A DNA stretch of 64,000 bases from Astragalus membranaceus (taxonomy: Eukaryota; Streptophyta; Magnoliopsida; Fabales; Fabaceae). The position numbers were made by a program, and so were the translations under genes. The notes under the pieces were generated by a model. That model did not search any database. It was not told where the DNA came from and saw nothing but the letters and a program-made list of their open reading frames with translations. The DNA lies in contig CM076849.1 of the NCBI GenBank assembly GCA_039519185.1, positions 75,561,621 to 75,625,620 of the forward strand. The letters run 5' to 3'. Positions 34,455 through 45,789 of the stretch are shown piece by piece (position 1 is the stretch's first letter; each line of letters opens with the position of its first letter).

Positions 34455-34489
34455 AAAAAATACCAACCAACAAACCTTTTTCTACCCAA

Positions 34490-34560
34490 GAACTACGTAG
34501 CTTTGATTTCTCCATCGCACCTGGAGATACGTAGGAGCAGGGGCCCACTCCTGTCAAGCA
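34490..34560 (+). other. Family-B double hairpin, copy 3
   Basis: CTACGTA/TACGTAG enclosing TCTCC/GGAGA, then CAGG/CCTG, then TCAAGCA. Confidence 0.7.
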
Positions 34561-34855
34561 CAAAAAACTAACATTTTTATTAAGTCTTTTTTCTTCCAAA
34601 TTAAAAAGGGTGAAATTCAAATTAATATTCTTTCCTACAATTAGTTAGCAGGTAACCTTCATTAGGAAGGATGTCGTGGGGTACTAATACCTTCCCCACG
34701 CATAACCGACTCCCGAACCCTTATCTGGTCTCAAGGACCCTTATCCATTCCAAAAGGGATTTTCCAATGTTTACCCTTAAACTAAACTTTGGTGGCGGCT
34801 TCATTTTTGGACCTTCGAGGAATCCTCTCCCGGATTTTTCGGTCGCTACATACAT

Positions 34856-35760
34856 TAATGCACAATATATAATTGTCAAATATATTTTAAGTTAGAACTT
34901 AATAGATTATAGTACTAACCAAGAATTCAGGATCCTCGGTGCGTTTCCTAACAAATATACCCCAATCCTCCTTTGTAATAAATCCACTATATAGTGGTGG
35001 AGGCTCCCATCTGATGTTTCCACTATGATCTCTCATCCATTTATTTGTTAGACTAGTCCTGAAATTCCGATGTAACTTTCCAGCTTCCTCTATTAACCAG
35101 GCTTTTTGAGACTCATCCACATCAAAAAATTTCTGCTTACACATATTCAATGAAAATGATATAAATATATATGGTTACAAAATTATTAAATAAGATAACT
35201 AAAGAGATATAAAATTATATACATGTATTGTTAACCAAAACTCCTCTTTTTGTTTCCTCAAAACGACATTTTTTCTGTTATTCCAATTAGTGATTGTAAT
35301 TGGTATCATTTGTTTTACCTTACAAACAACGAAGGTAATCAACTGTGTGCCATTTCTTCCAATTGGCTGACCCTTAACATTCCACTCGACCTGCATTATG
35401 TCATTAGTAAATTAGTTAACAAACAATTAAAACTAAGTATTGAATTAAGTTAATTAGTAATTAGTAACTTACTGATAAGGGTCCTTTTCCTTTATTTATC
35501 CGTCAGATGATATTCTTTTTGACAGTCATTCCACGGGGAGCCTGCTTCCTGATATAGTCTCCAACATCACTCTCATGACCGCTGTCATGCCCGCAATAGG
35601 GTGACTATCAGTCATTAAGCAACCTACCTCCAATATTCTTGCTCTAATTTGCTTGCCTCGGCTCATGTTCACTCAACCAGGACTTTGCCACAACTAGGTC
35701 CTTAATCGACCAATTACTCAGCAGGTTTTGGGTATTAACAATTGTTATTGTTGTATTTTC
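34856..35760. mobile_element. CACTA-1, right part
   Basis: Resumes at TAATGCACAATATATAATTG after the solo LTR; carries the transposase-like exons. The right border is not visible. Confidence 0.55.
34899..35396 (-). pseudogene. Plant En/Spm-type transposase-associated gene of CACTA-1 (fragment)
   Basis: Two minus-strand exons. 35396-~35199 reads VEWNVKGQPIGRNGTQLITF, then VPI-like IPITITNWNN and KQKEEFWLTI. 35150-34899 reads KFFDVDESQKAWLIEEAGKL, FRTSLTNKWM, EPPPLYSGFITKEDWGIFVR and KRTEDPEFLV. This is the conserved plant Ptta/En/Spm transposase family region, in which W-x-G-QPIG and the PPxxY...W..FV blocks recur. The gene points toward the Ulp1 exons 8 kb away, as in full CACTA elements. 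The solo LTR lies in what would be the next intron. No complete frame exists. Confidence 0.65.
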
Positions 35761-36450
35761 TAATAAAGTTCATTTAAGATTTAGTTTCCAATCTTTGGAC
35801 TAAATAAAAGGTTTTAAATTATCCGTGCAAAAATGAATGTTTTATGTTAAGCATTTGTTTTTTTCCAACTTAAATTTTTCATTTAAAATATTCAAACACT
35901 ATTTTTACTCGAGCTTGAATTTTTCTTCCCCATTATTGTTTTCCTATTGCGTTGCTTACTAATTTTTTTATTAAATTTCAAGAAACTAAATTTTAAATTA
36001 TATTGAATCAAACATTAGATTGTCATTATTTTATTATCTTATAAGCCTTGCCTGAAGGCCTCTAGTGTTGGTCTGGTGCCCTAGTTATTCTCAAATAAAA
36101 TATCCTCTTTGGTAATTTAAAAACAAGTAAAAACCAACTAAGCTCAAAATGAAAATACCAATCCAAAGCAATGTCACAATACCATATTCTATACAACCTA
36201 ACTGAACATAAAGAATAATTTAACAAAGGCTAAATAAATCATAACTAAAGGGAGATAATAATCTCCACATCATCACGAGCACCCCGACACCACTCCTCTC
36301 GCCACCAATTGTCTGTTTTGATATAAATTCATCAAGATAGCAACATATTTAATTAAAGAAAGATAAACAAAGAATTTTAAATTGAAAAAAGTAGGTGGCA
36401 AGGATCTGACATTGAGAGAGAGAGAGTTTTGGGACAAAAATGAGAACCTT
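35761..36450. other. AT-rich stretch, nothing recognised
   Basis: Between CACTA-1 and the LINE. No ORF, repeat pair or terminal repeat seen. An AG dinucleotide run is at 36415-36426. Confidence 0.5.
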
Positions 36451-36523
36451 TGTTTTTTTAATAAGCAATTTGTATTTACGGGCGCACAAGGAGGGAAAAA
36501 AGTACCCCATATAACTTGAGGCA

Positions 36524-39500
36524 TTACATTGATTGTAAACAACCCAAAGGGCAATTAAACCAATCCGACCAAGATACCCCACAATTTATCCCCCTCCTAG
36601 CTTTGAACCATCCCCATGCACTGTACTTAATTGCCAACAGGATTGCAGTTGTAGAGACTAATTCACCTTTAAACAAAACATTGTTCCTAGCTATCCATAG
36701 GTTCCACACCACGGCCAACCAAATAATGTGCTTTACCCTTCTATTGTTTCCTCCCTTTACCGTGTTCCCGAATTCCAAATCTGCCTTGACACCTCGCAGA
36801 CGCTAAAAAGACGAGACACTGATTCGGTCTCTTTAAAGCAAAAGACACAGCTCAAGTCACGCTGCGAAGCTAATATTCCACGCCTGAACAAAGCATCACG
36901 ATTAGCTAATTTATCCAACAACAGCCGCCATGCAAAATCAAGACTTTTAAAAGAACATCGTTTTTCCATAGCTCTTTACACGCTTCAGTCATTGACTCAT
37001 TCAGTTGCACTCGATTACCTGCAAAAGACAGACACAACCATTCATAGCAACATTTAACCGAGAAGCCATTCGTTGAATCCGGTATCCAACATCATCAATC
37101 GTCCATGTCTTTTACTGGTTCAACACCCTGCAGTAATATTTCTTTCAATGCGTCCACATTTTGCTCCTCTGTTGGTGACAACCCTCTTGTCCATGCCCAA
37201 TTCCAGCTCCACCCGTTAACAGTCCAATTACCCATCTCATAAACTACTGCTTCCTTCGCATCACAGCTGCTAAACAACGATTGAAACAGGTCTGCAAAAG
37301 CATCTCTTCCCAGCCATGCATCGGTCCAAAATCTCAACTTGTTGCCCCTTCCCAATTTTAGTTTTTGCCAAGTCATTAAACCACCCCAATTCCAAGCTTG
37401 TACCCGACCCCAAGATGTTTAAATCCCTCCACCAAATTGATGAATTCTTCCATTCACTTCGCTGCTCATCCCCGCCACTCCACAGCTTCTTCGGTCCGTA
37501 TCTAACAACCAAAATCTTTTTCCATAAGGAGCTGTCCTCTTCGACTAGAAACCTCCATCTCCATTTCGATAGTAGTGCCAAGTTGAAGGCTTCAAGGTTT
37601 TTTATACCAAGGCCGCCTCTACTTTTTGGCGTGCAAATCAATTCCCAGTTAACCCAAGCCGTCTTTTTGTGTTCATTGTCTCCACCCTAGAGAAATCTCC
37701 TTTGCAACTTCACTATTTTCATCAATCACTTTTTTCGGTGCTTTGAAAAAAGAGAATAGATATAGAGGTAGTGAGGATAGTACCGAATTTATCAAGGTGA
37801 CCCTTCCTCCGATGTAAAGTTGCCAGCTCTTCCAACTATTAAGCCTTGCCTTGATTGAGTCTAACACAGGCTGCCATGTACTCACTCTTCTCGGACTAGC
37901 TCCAACCGGCATGCCTAAAAACTTAAAGGAAACGGAGCCCACATTGCAAGCGAGAAAATTTGAAATGCCATTAACCACCCTCTCTTGGATATTGATTCTG
38001 ATCACATTGCTCTTCGTAAAATTAACCTTTAAACTCGAGACCAATTTGAAACTTCTCAATATCGCTTTTATGCACCAGATACTCTTCTCACGACCATCAT
38101 AGAAGAAAATCATGTCATCAGCAAATTGTAACAGAGGAACAGAGAGAGAACCGCTTACTTCAAACCCTTTAAGGCAATTTGATTCCACCCCTTGCCGAAC
38201 AAGGCCAGCTAGACCTTCCGCGGCAATTAGAAATAAGAACGGCGCAAGTGGGTCGTCTTTCTTTAGGCCTTTCTGGGCCACAAACTCCTCCGTAGGACTA
38301 CCATTCACTAACATTGAAATGGACTTGGACTTGAAACACACATCCATCCACCTTCTCCATCTCACGTTAAACCCCAACCTTACCAACATATACTCCAAAT
38401 ATGACCAACTCACTGAATCATACGCTTTCTCAAAGTCTGCCTTTAAAACGACACAGTTCTGCTTCTTCCTTTTTGCCATGTCTAGAATTTCATTCACCAC
38501 TACAACTCCATCCAAGATATTTCTTCCGAATAGAAATGCATTTTGGCAATCCGAATTAAAATCACATTCTTCAAAACCTTTTCAATCGGCCCGCAAGTAC
38601 TTTTGCCAACATCTTATACAAACATCCTATGAGTGAGATGGGCATGTACTCATTTAACCCATGAGGGTTACTTGTTTTAGGTATGAGTGCCAGAAAAGAT
38701 GCACTCACGGCCTTAGGTAATTTCGCCAGCTTCTGAAACTCTTCGAACAACTTCATAATTTCTGGGGATACTATTTCCCAACAATTCTTAATGAAGTTAA
38801 AATTAAACCCATTTGGTCCCGGGCTTTTGTTGCCATCGCATTCCCACACTACTTCTTTCACTTCTTCTATGGACAACGGTGCAGTTAACATATCATTTTC
38901 CTCCCGAGACACCTTCTTGAATTGAATCCTGTCGAGAGTCGGCCTTTTGAAGGATTCTTCCTTATATCTCTCCTCAAAATGTTCTTTCACAACCTTTCTA
39001 ATCCCCTCCACGTCTTCGACCCATCTTTCGTTAACTTTAAATTTCAACAGCTGTGTATTTCTTCTGTTACCTTTGACACATGCATGGAAGAAACGACTGT
39101 TTGAATCAACCTCAGCTAGCCACTTTATTCTTGATTTTTGGGCTATCAGACTTTCCCTGGCATGTAACTCCTTCCAAAACTCATTATTCAACACTTTTCT
39201 TTGCTCGTCGTTTGTTGGGCCCCTGTCGGCAGCCACCGTCTCTACATCATTCAGATATTTTACCATGTTTTCAATTTTTAAGTCTTTGAAGCCAAATATT
39301 TCTCTGTTCCACCATTTCGGCTTTTCTTTCAACAATCTCAATTTCTCCTTTAAGCTTTTCTTCCAACTGTCCTGAACAAAACTCTTTAAATCTTCATGCT
39401 CTAGCCAGCAATTATTGAATCTAAATGGTTTCGGTACCCAATTCAAAACCGAACACACCAACCAAACCGGGCAATGGTTTGAAATATCTTTATCTCCTAT

Positions 39501-40150
39501 CCAATGAGCATTAATGTTCCATCTTGAAACCAATCCTTCAGACAACATAAATCTATCAATTCTACTTGCCCTACCATCGGTCCAAAACACGTAAATTTCT
39601 TTCCAAGCACTGGCACATCAATAAGTTCCATGTCTTCCATAAAGGATGCAAACTCCCTCATCTCTGCTTGATTGAAAGTTGCTGAGTTACCCCTTCTCTC
39701 ACCCCTTGACAATATCGCATTGAAATCCCCAGCTATGCACCAACCGCCAAACTCGAATTCCCCATTCAGACTCCTTAGATTGTCCCATAGTCTTCTCTTC
39801 CCACCCATATTACAAGCTGAGTATACATTCACCAAGTAACACACATAGCCCTGTATCTTGGCGCAAATTCTGATAAAATGCTCTCCTAAGAAAGGGAACT
39901 AGACATCAATACTCCTTGCCTTCCAGACACTCAATAAACCTCCTGACTGCCCATTTACATTTTTGCTTACCCAATCGAAATTTGAGTCACCCCATATACT
40001 AGCAATCAATCTTCTTGAAAGATTGGTACTCTTTGTTTCTTGAATCATGCAGAGTTCAAATTCCCTTGAAACTATCATCTTCTTTAAACGCCTCCTCTTT
40101 GTATTCCTCGTCTTTTGCTTAGCCCTTAACCCCCAAATTTTCTTTAGCAA
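36524..40150 (-). pseudogene. LINE ORF2: endonuclease, reverse transcriptase, zinc-finger region
   Basis: Would nick target DNA and copy the LINE RNA. Order on the minus strand: endonuclease (40150-~38900) with IQETK, GDFNAILSRG, SRIDRF and ISNHCPVWL, where the usual SDH is SNH; RT fingers and palm (38900-37700) with SPGPNGFNFNFIKNCW, DFEKAYDSVSW, GLKKDDPLAPFLF (usual QGDP is KDDP) and FADDMIFF; then the zf-RVT and C-terminal region (37640-36524) with FAWRLLLDKLANRDALFRRG and CVFC...ESVSRLFSVC. The frame changes near 39595, 38540, 37650, 37270 and 36970-36780, and a stop lies near 39898. It is not functional. Confidence 0.85.
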
Positions 40151-40224
40151 AACTCCATACCTTATCAGCTAGAGAAATCTCGTGCTCCACAATTTACCGT
40201 TCATTACAGAACCGAATCTCTGAA

Positions 40225-42184
40225 TCACCGATCGACACATCTCCTAAAATTGCTACCTTCGTCGTCGTTGATTGAGAAGGAGAGATCTGACTTTGCTTGA
40301 TTTCGGACCGTAACATGCATACTCTTTGTATTCATCGAATCGGAGTTACCCAGTGATGGGATTAGCTTCCTTGCTTCGTAATTCACCAGACCAGTTGTTA
40401 TACTGTCATCTGCGTCTACCTCCTTGTTACGCTTTCCTTTCTTGGTCTTCTTTAGTTTTGTAGTCTTTTTATTGTTTCTGCACCCAGTGATGTTTCTAGT
40501 CTCACCTTCCTCTCCTGATCCATTACTGGTTTCCTGTGGCCCATACTCGCTGTTGTTTTCCTTCAGCCCAACTTCCTCTACAATAATTAGACCCTGTTGG
40601 GCCTTTTCATTTAGCCCAACACCATTTAATGTTCCACTTAACTCAGAAGCCGTTCCAAAAACCCCTGGCCCACCATTTTGTAATGATTCCCTTATCCCTT
40701 CCACTTGTTGACTTGCCATCTTGGCGTTTCCCATTCTTTCATCCGTTTTCAAAGTTGATTTTTGCTTCTCCCCACATAATGCCAACACTTCGTGCGCCGC
40801 CACATTAGTGGAGCATTCATCCTCTTTATTTTCCCATGCACATTTCTCGACATCATGATTAGCCACTTTTTCGATATTCACATTTTTTCCATCGTAAATT
40901 GTAATTGATTTGAATTGCTTCAACCTTTCATCTTCCAATTCCTCATCTGAGTTTCCCGCCTCACCATCCTCCGCCATGAACAACGGCGGCCCATCTTCAT
41001 CCTCACTATCATAATCACTATCTGAGCTTTCCTCTTCTCTGTTCTTCTGCTGAACCTGAGATAAACCCTCCCAACACATCAGACCGCACCATTCTTCCAA
41101 CACCTTGATGTGGAACATGGATCCATTAATGTTTGCATATACTACCATGTTGAAGACATCGTAGCTCTTTGTTCGAACGAGTATTCTCGCCACATCCATG
41201 GATGTTTTCTTTCAAGTATTTTCATCAACGCCCAGAAATACTCCAAACTTGCGAGCCAATGACGAGAAAAACTCATTATTCCATGCATGCACCGGGATAC
41301 CATGGCATCGAACCCATACCACCCTTTCGTTATCCAACTCCATCGGACCCCAACCTCTGATGTCTTCAAACTTTTCGTACAACCATTCATGTGCATCTGA
41401 TATAAGAGCGGAAAATATCCCTTCCTCGATCTCCTCCATAAGGACTAGATTAGCACCTAACAACGTAACTTTAATTGAGAAAAAACCTTGCATATTAAAC
41501 CACTCCTGAACCATGTGTTCACTCCCGGGGTTCCTGACTACCCCTACATACATCTTACTAAATAGCTTCATATCTTTCTCTGAGACCTCGTAACACAGGT
41601 CATACAAGTTCTTCTTTCTGAAATATACCACTTTCGGTTCTCTGCAACTGCCCTCGTCGTCTCTTCTATCATCTTTTTTACCCTTCTCTTTGTTTCCGCC
41701 GCTATCTCCTCCGAGTCCATCATGTATCACCTTCCACATCAGATGCTGGGTCGGTGTCATAACCATTCCTTTGTGGCCTCCTGAGTTTTGGTTCCTCCTC
41801 TTTTCACCATTCTTCTCTCTCTCTCAAACCTTGGTAGGTTGACGTAAATCTTCTTGGCGCCTATGATGATGTTGTCGAGCGTCACTGCGAATAACCTAGG
41901 TTCTTTTACATCGCAGAACCTCACGAACCCAAATCTCTGTCCCCTCTAATTTCTCTTTTGAGGGATGACTACTTCCGTCACCTTGCCATAGAATGCGAAA
42001 TCCCTTAGCATCTCCTTTGCTGCTTGGGTGTCTGGATTTTCAGAAAAGCAGAAAGATACTGTCCCACTTCATTTCCATACCATCTCCTTTCTGCTACATC
42101 CATCCTTCCATAGATGTTATTGTTGCGTTTTGGTTGATGTTTTCTCCTCCTCACAATATTCCAGCCGTTGACGTCGTCTTCCAT
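40225..42184 (-). pseudogene. LINE ORF1: RRM and DUF4283-type RNA-binding protein
   Basis: Starts at ATG 42184 (MEDDVNGWNIVRRRK). An RRM-like part reads AAKEMLRDFAFYGKVTEVVI and GFVRFCDVKEP in shifted frames (~42050-41860). From 41766, a DUF4283-like part reads WFNMQGFFSIKVTLLGANLV and RVVWVRCHGIPVHAWNNEFF. One in-frame TGA near 41210 separates it from an acidic Asp/Glu/Ser-rich tail (41199-40225, SSDSDYDSEDEDGPP). Such two-part ORF1 proteins are usual in plant L1 elements. At least one frameshift and two stops. Confidence 0.75.
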
Positions 42185-42215
42185 TTCCCTCCTATACGTT
42201 CTTTCCTATAAGTAG

Positions 42216-42670
42216 TTTATAATGACGCCCCACCTTTTTTTTTGCATTAAGGAGGCACAAGGGGTACGTCAACCTAAACAATCTATGGTTCTTGCTTCTT
42301 CATTTCAAGCTCAAATGCCAACATTTCAAGGAAGATGTCCTGAAGACAATATTGACCACAAAGCTCCATTAAATGAGGATATATCACAAGTGACAAAACA
42401 GAGTAGATTGCTCCATATGCACTCGGTGAGAAACTCCAGATGTTGAAATTCATATTCTTAAGTGATGCTACAAACAGGAGGAGAAAACTGCACTCTTTTT
42501 TACCTTCGCTATGGTTTTGTCCCATTGGGTTTTCCTGGCAAGGTTTTTAACGAGGCAGTTCCCATAGAAATGATATTGTACTCTTTTTCCTTCACTAGGA
42601 TTTTTCCCACCGGGTTTTTTCTTAGTAAGGTTTTAATGAGGAATATCCTCGATGGACATCCAAGGGGGAG
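42216..42670 (+). mobile_element. 3' internal end of a Copia element
   Basis: Non-coding tail with CCCATTGGGTTTTCCTGGCA and AGGTTTTAATGAGG words typical of Copia 3' regions, ending in the polypurine tract CAAGGGGGAG (42661-42670). The rest of the element is missing to the left, where the LINE lies. Confidence 0.65.
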
Positions 42671-43100
42671 TGTTATGAATATTAAGTTTAGTGGATGTCC
42701 ATCTTAATCTTCCATCTTCTCTTCACTCTCATTATTTAGTGGGTTATTAGTGGCTTTTAGTTTTTGATCTTTCACTTGCCTATTTGTGTCTATAAATAGG
42801 ACTCATTCTATTGTAAACACACACTAGTGAAGAGAAAAATGGAAAGACTATCTCTCATTCTCTTCTTCTCTATTTTTCATCTCTATTCTCTTAAGATCTC
42901 TAGTATTTGTTCTTACTTATGTTTTGGTTATTTTCATAACATTATTTTATTTTATTATTATTATAATGATTATAATTATCTTTTATCTTTATTCATGTAT
43001 GTTACTATTTTCCAGTTTTATTTTATTATTATTATAATGATTATAGTTATCTTAGTGCTTTAATTTGGACATTGGATATTGATTTACTGGGTTTTTATAA
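42671..43100 (+). repeat. Copia 3' LTR (right end uncertain)
   Basis: Starts TGTTATGAATATTAAG after the polypurine tract. TATA box TATAAATA at 42791-42798. The words TTTTATTATTATTATAATGA occur twice (near 42950 and 43020). I could not fix the end; 43065-43110 is likely. Confidence 0.65.
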
Positions 43101-44585
43101 TTTTTTAGCAGTAGTAGAATTTTTTAACTAGAAACAGCCGAATTGGCAACTACACTTTGGATGTATTTATAATATGGCAATGGTCCTTCTGCATAATGGA
43201 ACCAATGGGTTTCCCATGATTGAGAAGACAAATTTTGAGTTGAAGTGATAGTCTTGAACCAATAAGCTTTGTTGGTCTCTATTTTTAGTGCCAGTCCAAT
43301 AGATTTATTGCTGCAATTTATTTGTGCCCCTCTTAATTACGGTTGAATTTGAGCAATTGAATTTTCCATTTGTTATTACTACTGGCTAAATATTTGTTTG
43401 GCTTATATAATTATATTGTTGCATTTTGAGATAATATGAGATAATATGGGACATGCTGCAGAAATTCTAATGCACACCAACTGTTTCAAGGCATTGATTG
43501 TAGAGTATAAACATATACTTGGTTGTCTCTGTTAAGATCTTGAAGTCTTGAACACCTAAGCCTTTGTTTGGTTCTTTCTTTCTTTATTATTTTTAGTTCT
43601 ATTGTTGTGGGCACTGCATATTTGTATATCGAGTCTTTTACTTTATATTGTTGTTATGACCATATGCTCAATCCCCCTTTAGCTTGCAATTCAATGATAG
43701 TTGGAGCATGTGTTATGTACCATCGTATTTATATAGGGATCCTCTAATGACCTATGCTTTAATGAATGCATTTTGAGTGTTTTGTTTTGCTATAGCAAGT
43801 GTGTCTGTGTACACTGTGATTAGTTTACAATTATTTAATATCATTTTTTCAGGGGATAATATTTGGACTAATTAAATTTTATCTGAATCCTTCATTTCTG
43901 CACAAGATGCAAGTGGGGTTTCTTCATTCTCCCTCGAAATCTTTTTTCGAGCGGTTCAAGTGAATAGCAATACTCATGGCAAATGTCGTCTAACTACGAT
44001 CAAGCAAGGAGATGAACTAACCTTTGTTCCCTTCAAGTCAAAGTGTGGATATCTATCAGAAGACTACGCCATCAGGAGTTATGTCAAACACAGGATCTCA
44101 AAGGAAGCGAGAATTCTTAAAAAAGTTAGAACAAGAAATTTTAGTCCCCAACTTCTCATTTAGTGACTTCACATACTTAAGGTGGAAACCTCTAACTACC
44201 TGATACCATTAGATATTACTTAACTACATGTTCACTATTTTTTCTTCTTGTTTCAGTGATAAAACGAAAGACTTGTTGATCGCATCTACTTTTATCAATT
44301 TGAAGTTGAGTTATATAGGGGAACATGATTCAGTTCTCCTATCATCTTTGCGAAGGACACTGCTGTCGGGACCCCCAGGTATTGTTGACTCGTGATACCC
44401 CTTCATTAAGAATCGGAAGACATGTGTGCCATGAAGAATTAGGCTTGGCAGAACAGATCTTTGTCTTGTCTTCTTGTGATACCAATTTGCAAAGGAAGAT
44501 GTCTACAAACCTGATAACTCTATCTTAGGAAACTAAACCACTCATCTGATTTACAATAAAAGAAAATCAACATAATATTTACAAT
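43100..44585. other. Low-copy stretch, possible gene relic
   Basis: No transposon feature seen. T-rich runs resemble plant introns. A frame at 43960-44162 (TTIKQGDELTFVPFKSKCGY...) is not recognised. The stretch ends at the Tat-2 LTR; ACAAT (44581-44585) would be one copy of its target duplication. Confidence 0.4.
44257..44395 (+). pseudogene. Possible exon relic of a plant AAA-ATPase
   Basis: After a TTGTTTCAG acceptor the plus strand reads DKTKDLLIASTFINLKL, then a diverged stretch, then TLLSGPPGIVDS and a stop (TGA at 44393). Plant AAA-ATPases of the DAA1-like group have a similar order: a TKNVLIA-like block, then LLSGPAG with the Walker A glycine. Only ~45 codons can be judged and the stop follows directly. 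It may be chance. Confidence 0.35.
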
Positions 44586-44960
44586 TGTTCTGTACCGTGA
44601 TTCCGATGTTCGAAACAGTTGGTAGGAGTTGTCTTTGATCTGCGATGTTTGACCTTGAGATGTCGATGTTCGATCTTTGAGATGGCAGTGTTGTACCTGC
44701 AATGACACTCCGATGCTAAAGTTAGTATCTGAGTGAGTCAGTGTTTTTTATTAGAAATTGCTTACATTTATGAGCATTGAGTGTGGTATTTATAGAGTTT
44801 GTGTGATGTTTGTTTTGTCGACCCTGAGTCGTTAGATCTTACAGAGGCATCCGTACCATTGATTAACTGGACTAGATTTTCTCGATATGGGCTAGTTTGG
44901 TTATTGGGCCTTATAGGGGGTGTAAATATCAATTTAGGCCTTTTACTTGTTACCATAACA
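44586..44960 (-). repeat. Tat-2 3' LTR
   Basis: 375 bp; on the minus strand TGTTATGGTAAC...CGGTACAGAACA. TATA box near 44790 (CTATAAATACC on the minus strand). It shares the ending GGTACAGAACA and overall size with the Tat-1 LTRs. Confidence 0.85.
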
Positions 44961-44973
44961 GTGGCCCCCCAAG
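44961..44973 (-). other. Tat-2 polypurine tract
   Basis: Minus-strand CTTGGGGGGCCAC, directly before the LTR. The inverted repeat TCGCC-TAAGG-GGCGA lies beside it at 44979-44993. Confidence 0.8.
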
Positions 44974-45369
44974 TCTGGTCGCCTAAGGGGCGATCTTGGC
45001 TTGAAGGTAGCCTTCTTTTTTAGGAGATGAGGATGCACCGAGCTTTCTTTTTGAGGGACTCAAGATGTACCGAGCTTTAATCGATCTTGAAATTTACCGA
45101 GGGTGATCTTGGCCCGACGGTAGCTTTCGTTGTCGATCATATGATGCACCGAGCTTAGTTTTTTGAGAAGCTCGAGACACGCCGAGCTTCAGACGATTTT
45201 GAGATGTTCCGAGCTTTCTTTTTGAGCCAAGGGGTCCAACGCCTCAGTATCAGTGCCAGGCATTAAATGTTTCTGACACGACGCGTATTACGATGGCGGC
45301 TAATGATGGTGATGTGTTTGTTTTTTTGTGCCTGACTTTTGGGTTTCGATTGGACGCATTTATCGATTT

Positions 45370-45789
45370 CCAGGCCCAACCCACGATTTTCTGGCCCACT
45401 ATAAATAGAGGGTCACTTCCATTCATTTGTTGCTGCGTAACTCTTTCTGCTCTGATCACCGATCTTGAGGCGTCGAGGTTTCCTTTGAGCGAGGCGGGCA
45501 AGGCGTTTGATTTTAAGGTTGACAAAAAGATCCGAGCTTCTCATCTGCATTTGTTTCGAGGTTAGTTTTAGTTTCCCAATTGTATTTGTGTTTTGGGCCC
45601 TTTCTAGTTTTTTCTTTTGTTTGCTCAGAGTGGGGGTCGTCAGGTCGGGTTCCAACTTGCTCGCAGACCCATTTGCGATCTTCTTTGTCCTGATATTTCG
45701 TCCCCCATTTCTGCAGCTTTTAAGACCTGGCGAGGACAAAGCAAACCCGTAGGGATATAACGGAGTATAGAAACGAGTTCGTTAAGATC
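45370..45789 (+). promoter_or_regulatory. Promoter and leader of the Tat-2 antisense gene
   Basis: TATAAATAG at 45400-45408, preceded by two GGCCCA words (45374, 45393), a common plant promoter element. The ATG is 390 bp downstream. The 44994-45370 stretch before it has repeated CCGAGCTT words and no gene. Confidence 0.5.

Larger units (their letters stand above)
31628..34850 (+). repeat. Solo Ogre-like LTR
   Basis: 3223 bp from TGTTATACCCCAATTTTGCT to TTTTTCGGTCGCTACA, flanked by TACAT (31623-31627 and 34851-34855). No internal region is attached, so it arose by recombination between two LTRs. It shares layout and short blocks with the other two Ogre-like LTRs but is clearly more diverged. 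CT-rich sequence at 33430-33600 gives long but meaningless frames. Confidence 0.92.
36451..42215 (-). mobile_element. Decayed L1-type LINE
   Basis: Minus-strand non-LTR element. Its 3' end is at the T-rich tract TGTTTTTTTA (36451-36460; a poly-A tail on the minus strand), its 5' end near 42.2 kb. ORF1 (42184-40225) and ORF2 (about 40150-36520) are both broken. I could not find target duplications. Confidence 0.85.

Noticed and set aside
35600..36450. Right terminal repeat of CACTA-1
   Set aside because: No TGTTGTAGTG or close form; the CTCTAGTGTTGG word near 36060 does not fit.
36451..42215. Target-site duplication for the LINE
   Set aside because: I compared both borders and found no convincing repeat; the 5' border is also uncertain.
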